The position numbers and the translations under genes were made by a program. A stretch of 64,000 nt of DNA from Weissella diestrammenae. Its GTDB lineage: Bacteria > Bacillota > Bacilli > Lactobacillales > Lactobacillaceae. Below are positions 36,459 through 45,783 of this stretch, one piece after another. A model generated the notes under the pieces. It worked only from the letters and a program-made list of their open reading frames with translations, ran no database searches and was not told the DNA's origin. Where the stretch lies: contig NZ_CP060724.1 of assembly GCF_014397255.1 (NCBI RefSeq), positions 62,001 through 126,000 on the forward strand, read 5' to 3'. Each line of letters begins with the position of its first letter. The stretch's first letter is position 1.

Positions 36459-36824
36459 ATGAATAAGAAATTCACTACAACTATTTTTGCGCTCAGCATT
36501 TTTCAATCACTCTACATGCTATTTGGTTTCTTCAACGGTGTCGCCCTGACTACTTTGAATACAGCATGGATCAATATTTATTCATTCCAAACTTTTTCTG
36601 GTGTGATGTACTGGTCAATTCTTAGTATGTTGAGTATTGTTATCTTCACGCTAATTCTTTACTTAATGATTCAAAAGGCCTATCCTGCACAGAAAAACAT
36701 CGGTCTCATTCTGGGCATGATTGGTTCTTTAGCACCAATCATCTTCTCTTTCTTCTTGATTGTACCAGCAACTTTCATGATTCTAGCGGCAATCTTCATG
36801 AAATTATTACTTAGTGAAGCATAA
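36459..36824 (+). CDS. Small four-helix membrane protein of unknown function
   Basis: 121 residues with about three to four transmembrane helices (near 7-30, 46-70, 80-100 and 100-118) and short loops. No family recognised. TATGGAG lies upstream of ATG and a clear terminator follows. It lies between the two tRNA-Ser genes, in the opposite orientation, as the only gene there. Confidence 0.65.
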   Translation: MNKKFTTTIFALSIFQSLYMLFGFFNGVALTTLNTAWINIYSFQTFSGVMYWSILSMLSIVIFTLILYLMIQKAYPAQKNIGLILGMIGSLAPIIFSFFLIVPATFMILAAIFMKLLLSEA

Positions 36825-36838
36825 TTACAATCTTTGAA

Positions 36839-36876
36839 AATCTCGACTAAAGTTTAACTTTTCTCGAGATTTTTTT
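36839..36876 (+). terminator. Terminator of the small membrane protein gene
   Basis: AATCTCGA (36839-36846) pairs with TCGAGATT (36864-36871), followed by T-run. Confidence 0.8.
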
Positions 36877-37010
36877 ATTTTATGAGACGAGAAATGATTA
36901 CTCATTCATCATCAATATATGGCATTACATCCAATTTAACGACACTAATTGTTCTGTAATCATAGCAATCAATTCCTATGTCACTACACATGATTTCAGT
37001 AACATAACAA

Positions 37011-37052
37011 AAAAGCACCAGCATGCAATATTTCTTGCGTGCTGGTGCTTTT
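37011..37052. terminator. Strong bidirectional terminator downstream of tRNA-Ser copy 2
   Basis: AAAAGCACCAGCA pairs perfectly with TGCTGGTGCTTTT, and the stem continues inward with TGCAA/TTGCG. On the minus strand it lies about 100 nt after the tRNA. The rest of 36877-37152 shows no gene. Confidence 0.8.
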
Positions 37053-37152
37053 AGTACAATTTATCATCATAGTTGACAATCTTTTGATAATCTATAACTA
37101 AATTTCTCCAAACGTCAGAAACAATAGTGCTTGGATAAATTTAGTTTATTCA

Positions 37153-37242
37153 AGGAGAATGTGGGATTCGAACCCACGCGCCGGTTTCCCGACCTGACGG
37201 TTTTCAAGACCGTTCCCTTCAGCCAGACTTGGGTAATTCTCC
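37153..37242 (-). tRNA. tRNA-Ser(UGA), copy 2
   Basis: Identical to copy 1 over the whole tRNA, including anticodon UGA, class II variable arm, U discriminator and absence of encoded CCA. The identity extends about 33 bp upstream with a single difference (35807 T versus 37255 C in plus coordinates), then breaks down except for promoter boxes and palindrome. Confidence 0.95.
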
Positions 37243-37256
37243 AAATAACAATACTT

Positions 37257-37285
37257 ATTGTAGCATGTCATATTGGCGCATTCAA
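37257..37285 (-). promoter_or_regulatory. Promoter of tRNA-Ser copy 2
   Basis: Minus strand TTGAAT (37280-37285), 17-bp spacer, TACAAT (37257-37262). Confidence 0.75.
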
Positions 37286-37293
37286 TTATCACT

Positions 37294-37308
37294 TTGTTAG
37301 CCTAACAA
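37294..37308. promoter_or_regulatory. Palindrome above tRNA-Ser promoter, copy 2
   Basis: TTGTTAG-C-CTAACAA, 8 bp upstream of the -35 box, as in copy 1. Confidence 0.5.
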
Positions 37309-37419
37309 TTTACCCAAGTTTCTGATTCGTTCGCTCAACCAGCTACTATCAGTGACAAATATCATTTAGAATTTTTTTATTATCATCGACACACACACTG
37401 TTAACGTTTCTAATATATA

Positions 37420-38214
37420 TCAGTACAACTGTTTTAAAAATGATAATACGACGCGATTATACTCATCTGGTTGTTCTAAATGCGGTATATGTCCAACTGA
37501 ATTAAAAGTATACATTTCAGCGGTAGCACGTTGATGTAACGCTACTGCATCCTGTAAATGACGCACTGGATATAGTGGTGATGCATCACCGGCAAGAAAG
37601 AAATGTGGTACCCGTTCTATTCTTAAACTATCTCGCCAGTCTTGCACAATGCCATCAATTAATAATGGTCGATTTAAGGCGAAATCGAATGGTTGATAAT
37701 GGCTCGTTATGACTTGCTTAAGTTCTGGTTGAATTGGTTGATGAATTAAGCGTTGTTTTGGAAAATCATCCGCAATCTGATCAATGGACCTAAAAGATGA
37801 ATCAGCAATTCCTGACTGCCATGTGGCATCGTTTAACATTTTTGGTGGTTGATCCTCAGTAACAACTGCCAAAACATTGCCTGTATCAAATAATGACATA
37901 TATTCACCAATGACCATCGCTCCCATTGAATGTCCAATCAGAACAAACTTTTTTAAATTGAGATGTCGAATCAACAACTGTAAATCCATTGTTAAACGGG
38001 AAATTTTTAAGCCATAATCAACAATTTGACTCTCCCCATGATTACGGAATTCAAACCGAATAACACGATAACCTGCCGCAACAAAAGTTGGTATCTGAGC
38101 TGCCCAAGTCGCAATATTACTTGTATAGCCGCCAACAAACACAATGGGTATTCCCGTTTGTCCACTCACCTGATAATGTAGCTTGACACCATCATTGGTT
38201 TGAAAAAAAGACAT
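37420..38214 (-). CDS. Alpha/beta hydrolase
   Basis: 264 residues. Alpha/beta hydrolase fold with oxyanion-region VFVGGYTSN near 26, nucleophile elbow GHSMGAM near 93 (Ser near 95), a late acid near GDASPLYP and catalytic His in NSVGHIPHLEQP near 241. Probably an esterase or lactonase-like enzyme of unknown substrate. It lies after the PDH operon but beyond that operon's terminator. Confidence 0.85.
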   Translation of the reverse strand: MSFFQTNDGVKLHYQVSGQTGIPIVFVGGYTSNIATWAAQIPTFVAAGYRVIRFEFRNHGESQIVDYGLKISRLTMDLQLLIRHLNLKKFVLIGHSMGAMVIGEYMSLFDTGNVLAVVTEDQPPKMLNDATWQSGIADSSFRSIDQIADDFPKQRLIHQPIQPELKQVITSHYQPFDFALNRPLLIDGIVQDWRDSLRIERVPHFFLAGDASPLYPVRHLQDAVALHQRATAEMYTFNSVGHIPHLEQPDEYNRVVLSFLKQLY

Positions 38215-38236
38215 TCGATTGACCTACCTTTCGGAT

Positions 38237-38265
38237 AAAAAAGCGACTGATATCAGTCGCTTTTT
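38237..38265 (-). terminator. Terminator of the pyruvate dehydrogenase operon
   Basis: GCGACTGATATCAGTCGC is a perfect palindrome (38243-38260) flanked by an A-run and a T-run. Confidence 0.9.
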
Positions 38266-38274
38266 ATATTTAAA

Positions 38275-39681
38275 CTAAATATGAATCCCCAAATCATCTG
38301 CTACTTCAGCAGTATCCATGATTGCTTCACCAAACGTTGGATGTGGATGAATGGTTAACGCAATATCCTCTGCGGTCACCCCGTTCTCAATTGCCAATGT
38401 TAACTCTGATATTAAATCAGATGCGCTTGGTCCGACAATTTGTCCACCTAAAACTGCCCCAGTTTGCTTATCAGTGATTAAGCGAATAAAGCCGACACTC
38501 GCATCCATTGCAAGCGCTCGACCATTGGCTGCAAATGGAAACTTACTGATTTTAGCATCAATCTTTTTATCGATAACCGTTTCTGGTGTTTCACCAGTTG
38601 TTGCTAACTCATAGTGAGTATATGCAACTGCTGGCAAAGCATAGTGATCATCGTATGCATGTGGTGCCCCACTAATTGACGCAGCAGCGATTTTGGCTTC
38701 AAAGCTAGCTTTGTGCGCCAAAGCTGGTCCAGGTACGACATCCCCAATCGCGTAAATATGCTTGACTTGTGTTTGCATCGCTTGATTAACTTCAATCAAA
38801 CCATTATCTAACAATTGGATATCGGTATTATTGAGGCCTAGCGTATCCGTATTTGCCCGACGACCAACTGCCACGAGCAAATAATCACCCGTCACTGTCT
38901 GTGTTTGACCTGCCATCTCAAAAGTAACTGTCACTTCATCATCTGTTTGCGTGGCAGATGTTGCAGTTGCAGATGTATAAATTTCCCCACCATGGGCCTT
39001 GAAATCGTCAATGACTGGTTTGGTCATTTCAGAATCGAATCCATTTAAAATATGATCAAGACCTTCAATAATGGTCACTTGAGCTCCCAAATTTGCATAG
39101 GCACTCCCTAACTCAGAACCAATGACACCGCCGCCCAATACAATCAAACGCTTTGGAATCTCCGGTAATGACAAAGCACCTGTTGAATCAACAATGCGTC
39201 CGCCAAATTTAAATTTTGAAATTTCAACTGGCCTTGAACCAGTAGCAATGATAGCATTATTAAACTGTAATAATTGATGCCCATCACTTTGAACAACATT
39301 TAATGTCTCATTATCATTAAAGGTCGCCTCACCTTGAATCACTGTCACATGATGTTTCTTTAGCAGCATTGCCACCCCGCCAGTTAACTTTTCAACGACC
39401 TGATGTTGCTTCCAATCTTGCGTTTGTTGCCAATCAAGTGAGCCAGTCATTGTCAATCCATAAGGATTTTTTTCCTGTGTAGCCCGAAAATGATGCCCAA
39501 CATTAATCAGCGCTTTTGACGGAATGCAGCCAACATTTAAACAAACACCACCAATCTGGTCACGCTCAATTAAAGTTACTTTTTGTCCCAATTCAGCCGC
39601 ACGGATAGCGGCGACATACCCACCGGGACCCGAACCAATAATAACCGTATCTATTTCTGTTGCTTGTGCACCAACGACCAT
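38275..39681 (-). CDS. pdhD: Dihydrolipoamide dehydrogenase (PDH E3)
   Basis: 468 residues. Flavoprotein that reoxidises dihydrolipoamide with NAD+. FAD site GSGPGGYVAA near 16, redox disulfide GGVCLNVGCIPSK (Cys47 and Cys52), NAD site VLGGGVIGSELG near 180, second FAD motif YAIGDV, and active-site His-Glu pair in IHPHPTFGEA near the C-terminus. Last gene of lplA-pdhA-pdhB-pdhC-pdhD; starts 1 bp after pdhC ends. It has no N-terminal lipoyl domain. Confidence 0.97.
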   Translation of the reverse strand: MVVGAQATEIDTVIIGSGPGGYVAAIRAAELGQKVTLIERDQIGGVCLNVGCIPSKALINVGHHFRATQEKNPYGLTMTGSLDWQQTQDWKQHQVVEKLTGGVAMLLKKHHVTVIQGEATFNDNETLNVVQSDGHQLLQFNNAIIATGSRPVEISKFKFGGRIVDSTGALSLPEIPKRLIVLGGGVIGSELGSAYANLGAQVTIIEGLDHILNGFDSEMTKPVIDDFKAHGGEIYTSATATSATQTDDEVTVTFEMAGQTQTVTGDYLLVAVGRRANTDTLGLNNTDIQLLDNGLIEVNQAMQTQVKHIYAIGDVVPGPALAHKASFEAKIAAASISGAPHAYDDHYALPAVAYTHYELATTGETPETVIDKKIDAKISKFPFAANGRALAMDASVGFIRLITDKQTGAVLGGQIVGPSASDLISELTLAIENGVTAEDIALTIHPHPTFGEAIMDTAEVADDLGIHI

Positions 39682-39682
39682 T

Positions 39683-40984
39683 TTAAACCTCCATCAGCAT
39701 TAACGCTGGATCTGATAACAATCGCTTAAGATAATTCATCGCCGTTTGACCTAACATACCATCAATCAATCGATGATCATAGCTTAGCGATAATTTGATA
39801 TTTTGACCAACTGCTAACTCCCCTGATTCATTCACAATTGGCTCTTTAACAATCGATCCCAAACCAAGAATAGCCACTTCATTCCCATTAATAATTGGTG
39901 TAAACCAATTTCCTCGTGCAGAACCTAAATTGGAAATGGTAATAGTTGCCCCTTGCATTTGGGCAGGCTTAATTGTTCCAGCTCGGACTTGCTGTGCTAA
40001 CGTTTCGATTTCTTTGGCAATTGTTAAAATCGACTTTGTTTCTGTATGCATAATAACTGGTACGTACAAACCTTGCGGTGCACTAACCGCAATTCCCACA
40101 TTGACCGTATCATGATACTCGATTTCACCAGCCTGCGTGTCAACTGTTGCATTGATATCGGCATACTTTTGTGCAGTCGCAGTCAAAGCTTTGACGGCAT
40201 AAGCCAAATAAGTCAAATGAATGCCTTCATCTTTTGCCATCTCTTTAAACGATGTCCGATGCGCCACTAATTTCGAAACTTCAACTTGATCAAAATTAGT
40301 CACAGCTGGAATCGTTGTTTGTTGTGCCATTGCTTTAGCAATCGCTTTACGCACACCTGTCATTGGTTCACGACCCACATGCTTATCATTTGTTTCAGCT
40401 GCTACTTGTGGTGCTACAGCCATTGACGTTGAAACGTTAATCGGCTCCGCATCTGGCACTGGTTGACTCATTTGTACTTGCTGGTCTTGATTGTGTGTCA
40501 CATTTTGGACATCAGCCAAAGTAATATGACCGTGCCGACCAGTTGGTGTCACCTGTGATAGATCGATCTGATGATCATTGGCAAAATGCCGAACTGATGG
40601 CATCGCTAACACATGCCCATTTGCGGTTATAGGGGCACGCTCTGTCTCAACAACTTGTTTAACCGGTTCTTTTTGTGCAGTGTTAGTTTTGATTGACGCT
40701 GATTCTGCGGCCACTTTCGGCGCTGACAATGGTGCTGATTCACTCGAATCACCATCAAATTCAATCAGAGGATCGCCAACTGCGACCGTTGTATTTGGTT
40801 CAACATATAACTTGGTGATTTTACCAGCATATGGCGACAGAATTTCTTGCATCAGCTTATCATTTTGCACCTCAGCGACAGGGTCATCGACATTGATCGT
40901 ATCACCAACCTTAACTAGCCAATTCGTAATATCACCTTCGGCCATACCTTCACCAATATCTGGCATTTTAAAAATTTCAGTCAT
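39683..40984 (-). CDS. pdhC: Dihydrolipoamide acetyltransferase (PDH E2)
   Basis: 433 residues. One lipoyl domain (1-76) with the lipoylated Lys43 in VQNDKLMQ, a linker, the peripheral subunit-binding domain ([18 protein letters not shown]...GRHGHI, about 138-175), a second linker, and the catalytic core (about 215-433) with SYDHRLIDG carrying the catalytic His. ATG 40984 follows AGGAGG and starts the lipoyl domain exactly. Overlaps pdhB by 8 bp. Confidence 0.97.
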   Translation of the reverse strand: MTEIFKMPDIGEGMAEGDITNWLVKVGDTINVDDPVAEVQNDKLMQEILSPYAGKITKLYVEPNTTVAVGDPLIEFDGDSSESAPLSAPKVAAESASIKTNTAQKEPVKQVVETERAPITANGHVLAMPSVRHFANDHQIDLSQVTPTGRHGHITLADVQNVTHNQDQQVQMSQPVPDAEPINVSTSMAVAPQVAAETNDKHVGREPMTGVRKAIAKAMAQQTTIPAVTNFDQVEVSKLVAHRTSFKEMAKDEGIHLTYLAYAVKALTATAQKYADINATVDTQAGEIEYHDTVNVGIAVSAPQGLYVPVIMHTETKSILTIAKEIETLAQQVRAGTIKPAQMQGATITISNLGSARGNWFTPIINGNEVAILGLGSIVKEPIVNESGELAVGQNIKLSLSYDHRLIDGMLGQTAMNYLKRLLSDPALMLMEV

Positions 40985-41957
40985 AATTGATAACCTCCTG
41001 CGCCTTTGCAACGACATCATCTGCTTTAACCATCCAGTCATTTTCAGCTTGTGCAAATGGATAAACCGTATCTGGCGCAGCAACACGCCCAATTGGAGCC
41101 TTCAAGCTTAAGATGAACCGTTCTGCTATTTCTGCCATGATTGTCGCAGAAATACCAGCCATACGCTGTGCTTCTTGTACAACGACAACCCGGCCTGTTT
41201 TTTCAACTGATTTCCCGATTGTGTCTAAATCAATTGGCGAAACTGTCCGTAAATCAATCACTTCAGCATCAATCCCATTCTTTGCTAATTCGTCAGCTGC
41301 TTTAATCACCAATGGCACAGCACCACCATACGAAATTAAGGTGATATCCTGTCCTTCTCGAACAACTGTTGCCTGATCTAATGGCGTTGTATAGTAACCT
41401 TCTGGTACTTCACCCTTCATCGATCGATACAGGTGAATATTCTCTAAGAAGACCACTGGATCATTTGACTCAACCGCACTCAAGAGTAAACCTTTGGCAT
41501 CAGCTGGGTTAGATGGCATAACTACCCGTAGACCCGGTACCTGCGCAACTAAACCTTCCAGGTTGTCAGCGTGCATCTCAGGTGTCTTAGTTCCACCACC
41601 ATAAGGTGAACGAACAACGATTGGCATTTGTCGCGTATTATTGAAACGGAAACGATTACGTGCCATTTGACCAGCAATTGAATCCATGACTTCAAATAAG
41701 AAACCAAAAAATTGAATTTCCATAATTGGTCGATAATTTTGTGTTGTCAGCCCAATCGCCAGCCCACCAATACCTGATTCAGCTAATGGCGTATTAAAGA
41801 CGCGTTCCTCGCCATATTTGGCTTGCAAACCATCAGTTGCTCGGAAAACACCACCATTTTTACCAACGTCTTCACCAAAGATTAAGGTACTATCATCTTT
41901 TTCTAAGGACAAATCAAGTGCTTCTTGAATTGCTGCAATATATGTTTTTTCAGCCAT
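40977..41957 (-). CDS. pdhB: Pyruvate dehydrogenase E1 beta subunit
   Basis: 326 residues. Transketolase-like pyrimidine-binding and C-terminal domains: [15 protein letters not shown] near 29, [13 protein letters not shown] near 60, MEIQFFGF and [15 protein letters not shown] with the conserved His. Forms an alpha2beta2 E1 with pdhA that decarboxylates pyruvate. ATG 41957 chosen (GAGGGAAAG upstream; MAEKTY is the usual beginning). One bp separates it from pdhA. Confidence 0.97.
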   Translation of the reverse strand: MAEKTYIAAIQEALDLSLEKDDSTLIFGEDVGKNGGVFRATDGLQAKYGEERVFNTPLAESGIGGLAIGLTTQNYRPIMEIQFFGFLFEVMDSIAGQMARNRFRFNNTRQMPIVVRSPYGGGTKTPEMHADNLEGLVAQVPGLRVVMPSNPADAKGLLLSAVESNDPVVFLENIHLYRSMKGEVPEGYYTTPLDQATVVREGQDITLISYGGAVPLVIKAADELAKNGIDAEVIDLRTVSPIDLDTIGKSVEKTGRVVVVQEAQRMAGISATIMAEIAERFILSLKAPIGRVAAPDTVYPFAQAENDWMVKADDVVAKAQEVINYD

Positions 41958-41958
41958 T

Positions 41959-43095
41959 TTACTTTCCCTCGCTTTCAAACTTTGCAATTTGTTCTTGCAT
42001 CACTTGACCTGGTACTTCAAGCGTATGCTTCAAGAAGTCAGAGATTTTTTGTTTCTCCACACCATCTGCAATTTTAATTTGTTCATCAATTAAGGTATTC
42101 GTCTCATCAATATATGCCGACTCTAATGTCTCATTCCAAATCCCCTTATTTGTTAAGAAGGTCCGCATCCGAATCAATGGCTCTTTCTTCCACCAATCGT
42201 CAATATCTGCTTGTTGCCGATAACGAAGTGGATCATCACCCGCTGTTGAGTGTGGTTCCAATCGATCAGTCATCGTTTCAATCAAGACAGGTCCATTACC
42301 TGCAACTGACCAGGCACGTGCCTGTTTAGCTGCAAGATACATTGCAATTGGGTCATTCCCGTCAACGACGAGACTTGGTAGTCCTGCAGACCAGCCCTTA
42401 GCCGCCAAATGTGGCGCTGCAGTTTGTAATGTGCGTGGCGTTGAAATAGCAAAGCCATTATTTTGCACGAAGAAAACAGCGTTCGCCTTATAAGCTGAAG
42501 CAAAATTAATGCCTTCATAGAAATCACCCTGCGATGTCCCACCATCACCAGTATAAGCATATGCCACCGCATCTTTATGCCGCTTTTTTAATCCCAGTGC
42601 AACTCCGGCTGCTTCGACATACTGAGCGCCAATGATAATCTGTGGGAACCAAGAATTAACCGGCTTATCATCCTCAGTCGTATACTCATTACCTTTAGCA
42701 TGCCCACGTGACCATAAAATGGCTTTCCAAATTGGCCAACCTTTAGCAACAATTTGTGGAATATCACGATACCCAGGGAACAACCAATCATCATCTTTGA
42801 AGGCATACGAAGATGCCATTTGTGATGCTTCTTGCCCGGCCGTTGGAGCGAAAAATCCGAAACGTCCTTGCTTTGCAAGTTTGGTTGATCGAATATCTAG
42901 TTGTCGACTCCAAAGCATTCGCTTCATGATATTAATTAAATCATCATCAGCCAACTCAGCTCGAGATAATGCATCTTCATCAATGATTTCACCCGCATTA
43001 TTTAAAACTTGCAACATTGGAAATTGATCATCTTGAGCCTGAACTTGATAATCAAAGTCTAAAATTTTTTGGTTTAATTCAATAATATTTGCCAT
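41959..43095 (-). CDS. pdhA: Pyruvate dehydrogenase E1 alpha subunit
   Basis: 378 residues. Thiamine-diphosphate binding motif [17 protein letters not shown] near 185-201 ending in VQNN, and the phosphorylation-loop region [11 protein letters not shown] typical of branched E1 alpha. ATG 43095 is supported by AAAGGAGCC and by the family start; the longer open frame upstream lies inside lplA in another reading frame. Provides acetyl-CoA from pyruvate, important in LAB under aerobic or acetate-poor conditions. Confidence 0.97.
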   Translation of the reverse strand: MANIIELNQKILDFDYQVQAQDDQFPMLQVLNNAGEIIDEDALSRAELADDDLINIMKRMLWSRQLDIRSTKLAKQGRFGFFAPTAGQEASQMASSYAFKDDDWLFPGYRDIPQIVAKGWPIWKAILWSRGHAKGNEYTTEDDKPVNSWFPQIIIGAQYVEAAGVALGLKKRHKDAVAYAYTGDGGTSQGDFYEGINFASAYKANAVFFVQNNGFAISTPRTLQTAAPHLAAKGWSAGLPSLVVDGNDPIAMYLAAKQARAWSVAGNGPVLIETMTDRLEPHSTAGDDPLRYRQQADIDDWWKKEPLIRMRTFLTNKGIWNETLESAYIDETNTLIDEQIKIADGVEKQKISDFLKHTLEVPGQVMQEQIAKFESEGK

Positions 43096-43108
43096 ATTTG
43101 GCTCCTTT

Positions 43109-44107
43109 CTAATCATTACCATCACCGGTAAACAACGATGCCATTTCATCATTAGTAATCCCACCAAAATACTGACCATCTTGATGATTGGTTAATATTT
43201 TAGCAATCGTCTGTGGTTCAAATGGTTGGTCTAAGAAATCTTTTTCAATTTCTCGCCAATCACGAACCCCCAAAAAATCACCCGTAAAATTGATTGCTTG
43301 GATTTTACCATGTGCAATATTCGCTTGGACATCTACGCTACCGCCCTGAAATTTTGCATGATTCTCAAAATCAAAGGTTGGACTTCGACCATAATTCCAA
43401 TCCCACGTTGCGAATCGTTCATCGCGCCAACGCTTAATATCGGCTAATTGCGCATCACTCAAATGGTATTCGCCATCTTGCCCTTTATTAGTCAAATAAT
43501 ATTTCAGAGCATTGATAAAATCATCAAGTGTTTGCGACTGGTCAACATAATCTTTAATGTTACCCACGCGAGCCCGAACAGATTTTACCGCTTTGGAGAT
43601 AAATTTTTCATCAGCAACATTTAATGCCCGAACCATGGCCTCCACATCGGTATCCCACAACAATGTGCCATGGTGCATGAGGTAGCCACCTGCATAACGT
43701 TGCGCATTACCTGATACTTTTTTGCCATCTATTTCTAGATCATTACGACCAGACAACTGCGCATCTATTCCCAGCGAATGTAATGCATCATACATTGGCT
43801 GTACAAACTGTTTAAAGTTAACTTGACCACTCTGCTCAACTGGAACAAAAAATGTGAAACAAACATTTCCTAAATCATGATAGACGGCACCGCCACCGGA
43901 CATCCGTCGCACAACCTGAATGTCAGATTGCTCAATATAGTCATGATTAATTTCACCAAATGTATTCTGATTTTGCCCAATAATCACCGCTCTTTTATTC
44001 TGCCAGAGTGCAAAAACTGGTTCACGCGGTTTCAGGTTGTACAACAACCAACTATCCATCGCGATATTCATATAGGCATCAGTACCCAAATAATTAATAA
44101 ATCGCAT
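43109..44107 (-). CDS. lplA: Lipoate--protein ligase A
   Basis: 332 residues. Attaches lipoate to E2 (and other lipoyl domains) using ATP. Catalytic domain with RRMSGGGAVYHDLGN near 72-86 and the lipoyl-AMP Lys region NDLEIDGKKVSGNAQ near 122, plus a C-terminal accessory domain (about 245-332). ATG 44107 taken; an adjacent GTG is possible. It is the first gene of the PDH operon, 13 bp before pdhA, so the activator of the lipoyl domain is made with its target. Confidence 0.95.
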   Translation of the reverse strand: MRFINYLGTDAYMNIAMDSWLLYNLKPREPVFALWQNKRAVIIGQNQNTFGEINHDYIEQSDIQVVRRMSGGGAVYHDLGNVCFTFFVPVEQSGQVNFKQFVQPMYDALHSLGIDAQLSGRNDLEIDGKKVSGNAQRYAGGYLMHHGTLLWDTDVEAMVRALNVADEKFISKAVKSVRARVGNIKDYVDQSQTLDDFINALKYYLTNKGQDGEYHLSDAQLADIKRWRDERFATWDWNYGRSPTFDFENHAKFQGGSVDVQANIAHGKIQAINFTGDFLGVRDWREIEKDFLDQPFEPQTIAKILTNHQDGQYFGGITNDEMASLFTGDGND

Positions 44108-44147
44108 CACGTCACCTGCTTCATCATTTCAACATGTAAGTCAATTA

Positions 44148-44161
44148 TGTAAGCGCTTACT
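44148..44161. promoter_or_regulatory. cre site of the lplA-pdh operon
   Basis: TGTAAGCGCTTACT fits the CcpA consensus TGWAANCGNTNWCA at all but the last base and contains the perfect palindrome GTAAGCGCTTAC. It lies about 10-20 bp downstream of the expected start of transcription, a roadblock position implying glucose repression. Confidence 0.8.
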
Positions 44162-44175
44162 TTATCTATACATTT

Positions 44176-44184
44176 AGTATACCA
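44176..44184 (-). promoter_or_regulatory. Extended -10 promoter of the lplA-pdh operon
   Basis: Minus strand TGG-TATACT, TATACT at 44176-44181; no good -35 box. The cre site lies directly downstream. Confidence 0.55.
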
Positions 44185-44230
44185 CTTTTATAACGTCTGA
44201 AATCATGATTCTATTTTTTCGTTGCAAAGA

Positions 44231-44259
44231 AAAAAGATTAACGTCAATCGTTAATCTTT
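44231..44259 (-). terminator. Terminator of the YhbS-like acetyltransferase gene
   Basis: AAAGATTAACG pairs perfectly with CGTTAATCTTT, 5-nt loop, T-run on the minus strand. Confidence 0.85.
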
Positions 44260-44301
44260 CCATGGCATCACTATTAAACTTACATGCCCTTCTAGCGTAT
44301 C

Positions 44302-44811
44302 TTACGCATTTAATTTGAATGCTGGTGCGTAAACCAATTTGCCATTTGTTTGAGCCAAGTCAACTAAAGGCTTAACCATAAAATAATCATCAGGTACCGG
44401 CATTGGTGCGGTAATGTTGAATTGGCTTGCTGTTTGATAACCAAATACTTGATAGTATGCTGGTTCACCTAGGATACTGATAAAAGCAAATTTTTTATCA
44501 GCAGCCAATTGTTCAGCTGCACGCAATAATTCACCCCCAATCCCTTGGTGTTGATATTCAGGCAATACTGATAACGGTGCTAAAACCAGACCTGTCGTCT
44601 GACCAACACTAGCCTCACTCAACATCACATGGCCAACGACCTTGGCTGCTTGTTGCCATACCAATTCAAAAATTTTATTTTTTTGATCCTGCCGCAAATC
44701 AAATACAAGCTCATTTTCACCCTGATACCCATATTTTGATTGTGCAAATGCCATTTGGATCGTTGTTTGAACCTCTGTTGCCATCTGCTTTTTATAAGTT
44801 GTTATTCCCAT
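44302..44811 (-). CDS. YhbS-like GNAT acetyltransferase
   Basis: 169 residues. GNAT fold with acetyl-CoA loop VLPEYQHQGIGGELL near 82-96 and the YhbS-type ILGEPAYYQVFGY near 113-125. Substrate unknown. GAGGT precedes ATG by 5 nt. Terminator directly downstream; monocistronic or last gene after the HAD gene (64 bp upstream). Confidence 0.88.
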   Translation of the reverse strand: MGITTYKKQMATEVQTTIQMAFAQSKYGYQGENELVFDLRQDQKNKIFELVWQQAAKVVGHVMLSEASVGQTTGLVLAPLSVLPEYQHQGIGGELLRAAEQLAADKKFAFISILGEPAYYQVFGYQTASQFNITAPMPVPDDYFMVKPLVDLAQTNGKLVYAPAFKLNA

Positions 44812-44875
44812 TTAATACCTCTATTATTCCGACATTATGTTTTAATTTTGACCGTCAATAATAGCAAATTCAAAA

Positions 44876-45688
44876 TCAAAGCACATATGTTTGAAGTGCT
44901 TGTGCAACACCAGAATGATTATTGTCCGCAGTTGTAAAATGAGCTGCTGCTTTAATCCGTTCAATCGCGTTACCCATCGCAATACTGGTTCCAGCTACCT
45001 CAATCATCGATAAGTCATTCTCTTGATCACCAATAGCCATTGTTTGTGTCATTTCAACGCCTAACTCATTTGCTAAGGCTATTAATGCATTTCCCTTTGA
45101 TGCAGCTTGATTAATAAATTCTAAGTTATTAGCCGTCGATCGAATAACTGATACGGCATTCATTATACTGTCTGGCACTAATGCCTGTACCCGGTCTAAT
45201 TCGGCTGACTCAGCATTGGCGATTCCTTTTGTAATTTCAACATGTTTTAATGCCGTTTCATCATCCAATACTCGAAGGGGTAAGTTAACCAACGAGTTTT
45301 CAAAACTTGCCCATGGATGTACAAGATGGTTAGTTGTATATGCCATTGATTGACTCTCCACCTGAATATATGTCGCTTGTTCACGCATAAATTGGTTGAT
45401 TAATTGCCACTCGTCAAATGCTAACGGTGCTGAAAACAAAATTTTTGAGCCGTCTGCTGTTTGCATCAAGCCACCATTATGGGTGATGACATATTGATCA
45501 GCACCTTTAATATTTAATTCATCTAAGATTGGTTGAACACCAGGCAATGGTCGTCCCGTTGTAATAACAATTTTGACATCTTGTGCAATTGCTTGTTGAA
45601 TCGCATCCTTAACGTCTTTTGTAATTTCATGGTTATCATTTAATAATGTACCATCAATGTCAATTGATACAATTTTAATATCACTCAT
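44876..45688 (-). CDS. Cof-type HAD-superfamily phosphatase
   Basis: 270 residues. Motif I DIDGTLLND near 9-17 with the nucleophilic Asp, motif II TTGR near 44, the C2-type cap domain, motif III Lys in SKGNALIAL near 190, and motif IV GDQENDLSMIE near 214. Cof/YidA-like enzymes dephosphorylate sugar phosphates or cofactors such as FMN and PLP. ATG 45688 is preferred (GGAAGAG site) over an upstream in-frame start. Confidence 0.9.
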   Translation of the reverse strand: MSDIKIVSIDIDGTLLNDNHEITKDVKDAIQQAIAQDVKIVITTGRPLPGVQPILDELNIKGADQYVITHNGGLMQTADGSKILFSAPLAFDEWQLINQFMREQATYIQVESQSMAYTTNHLVHPWASFENSLVNLPLRVLDDETALKHVEITKGIANAESAELDRVQALVPDSIMNAVSVIRSTANNLEFINQAASKGNALIALANELGVEMTQTMAIGDQENDLSMIEVAGTSIAMGNAIERIKAAAHFTTADNNHSGVAQALQTYVL

Positions 45689-45736
45689 AACTACTCTTCC
45701 TATTCTTTGTCTCCTACTATTATAGCAAGTTTGCAA

Positions 45737-45764
45737 ATAAAAAGGGCCAAACTCTGTTTAGCCC
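45737..45764 (-). terminator. Terminator of the GRP sugar transporter gene
   Basis: GGGCCAAAC (45744-45752) pairs with GTTTAGCCC (45756-45764), 3-nt loop, T-run on the minus strand. Confidence 0.8.
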
Positions 45765-45783
45765 CAATTATGAATCGTTTATC

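Noticed and set aside
40985-41092. Longer N-terminus for PDH E2
   Set aside because: It lies inside pdhB in another frame; the lipoyl domain begins at ATG 40984 behind AGGAGG.
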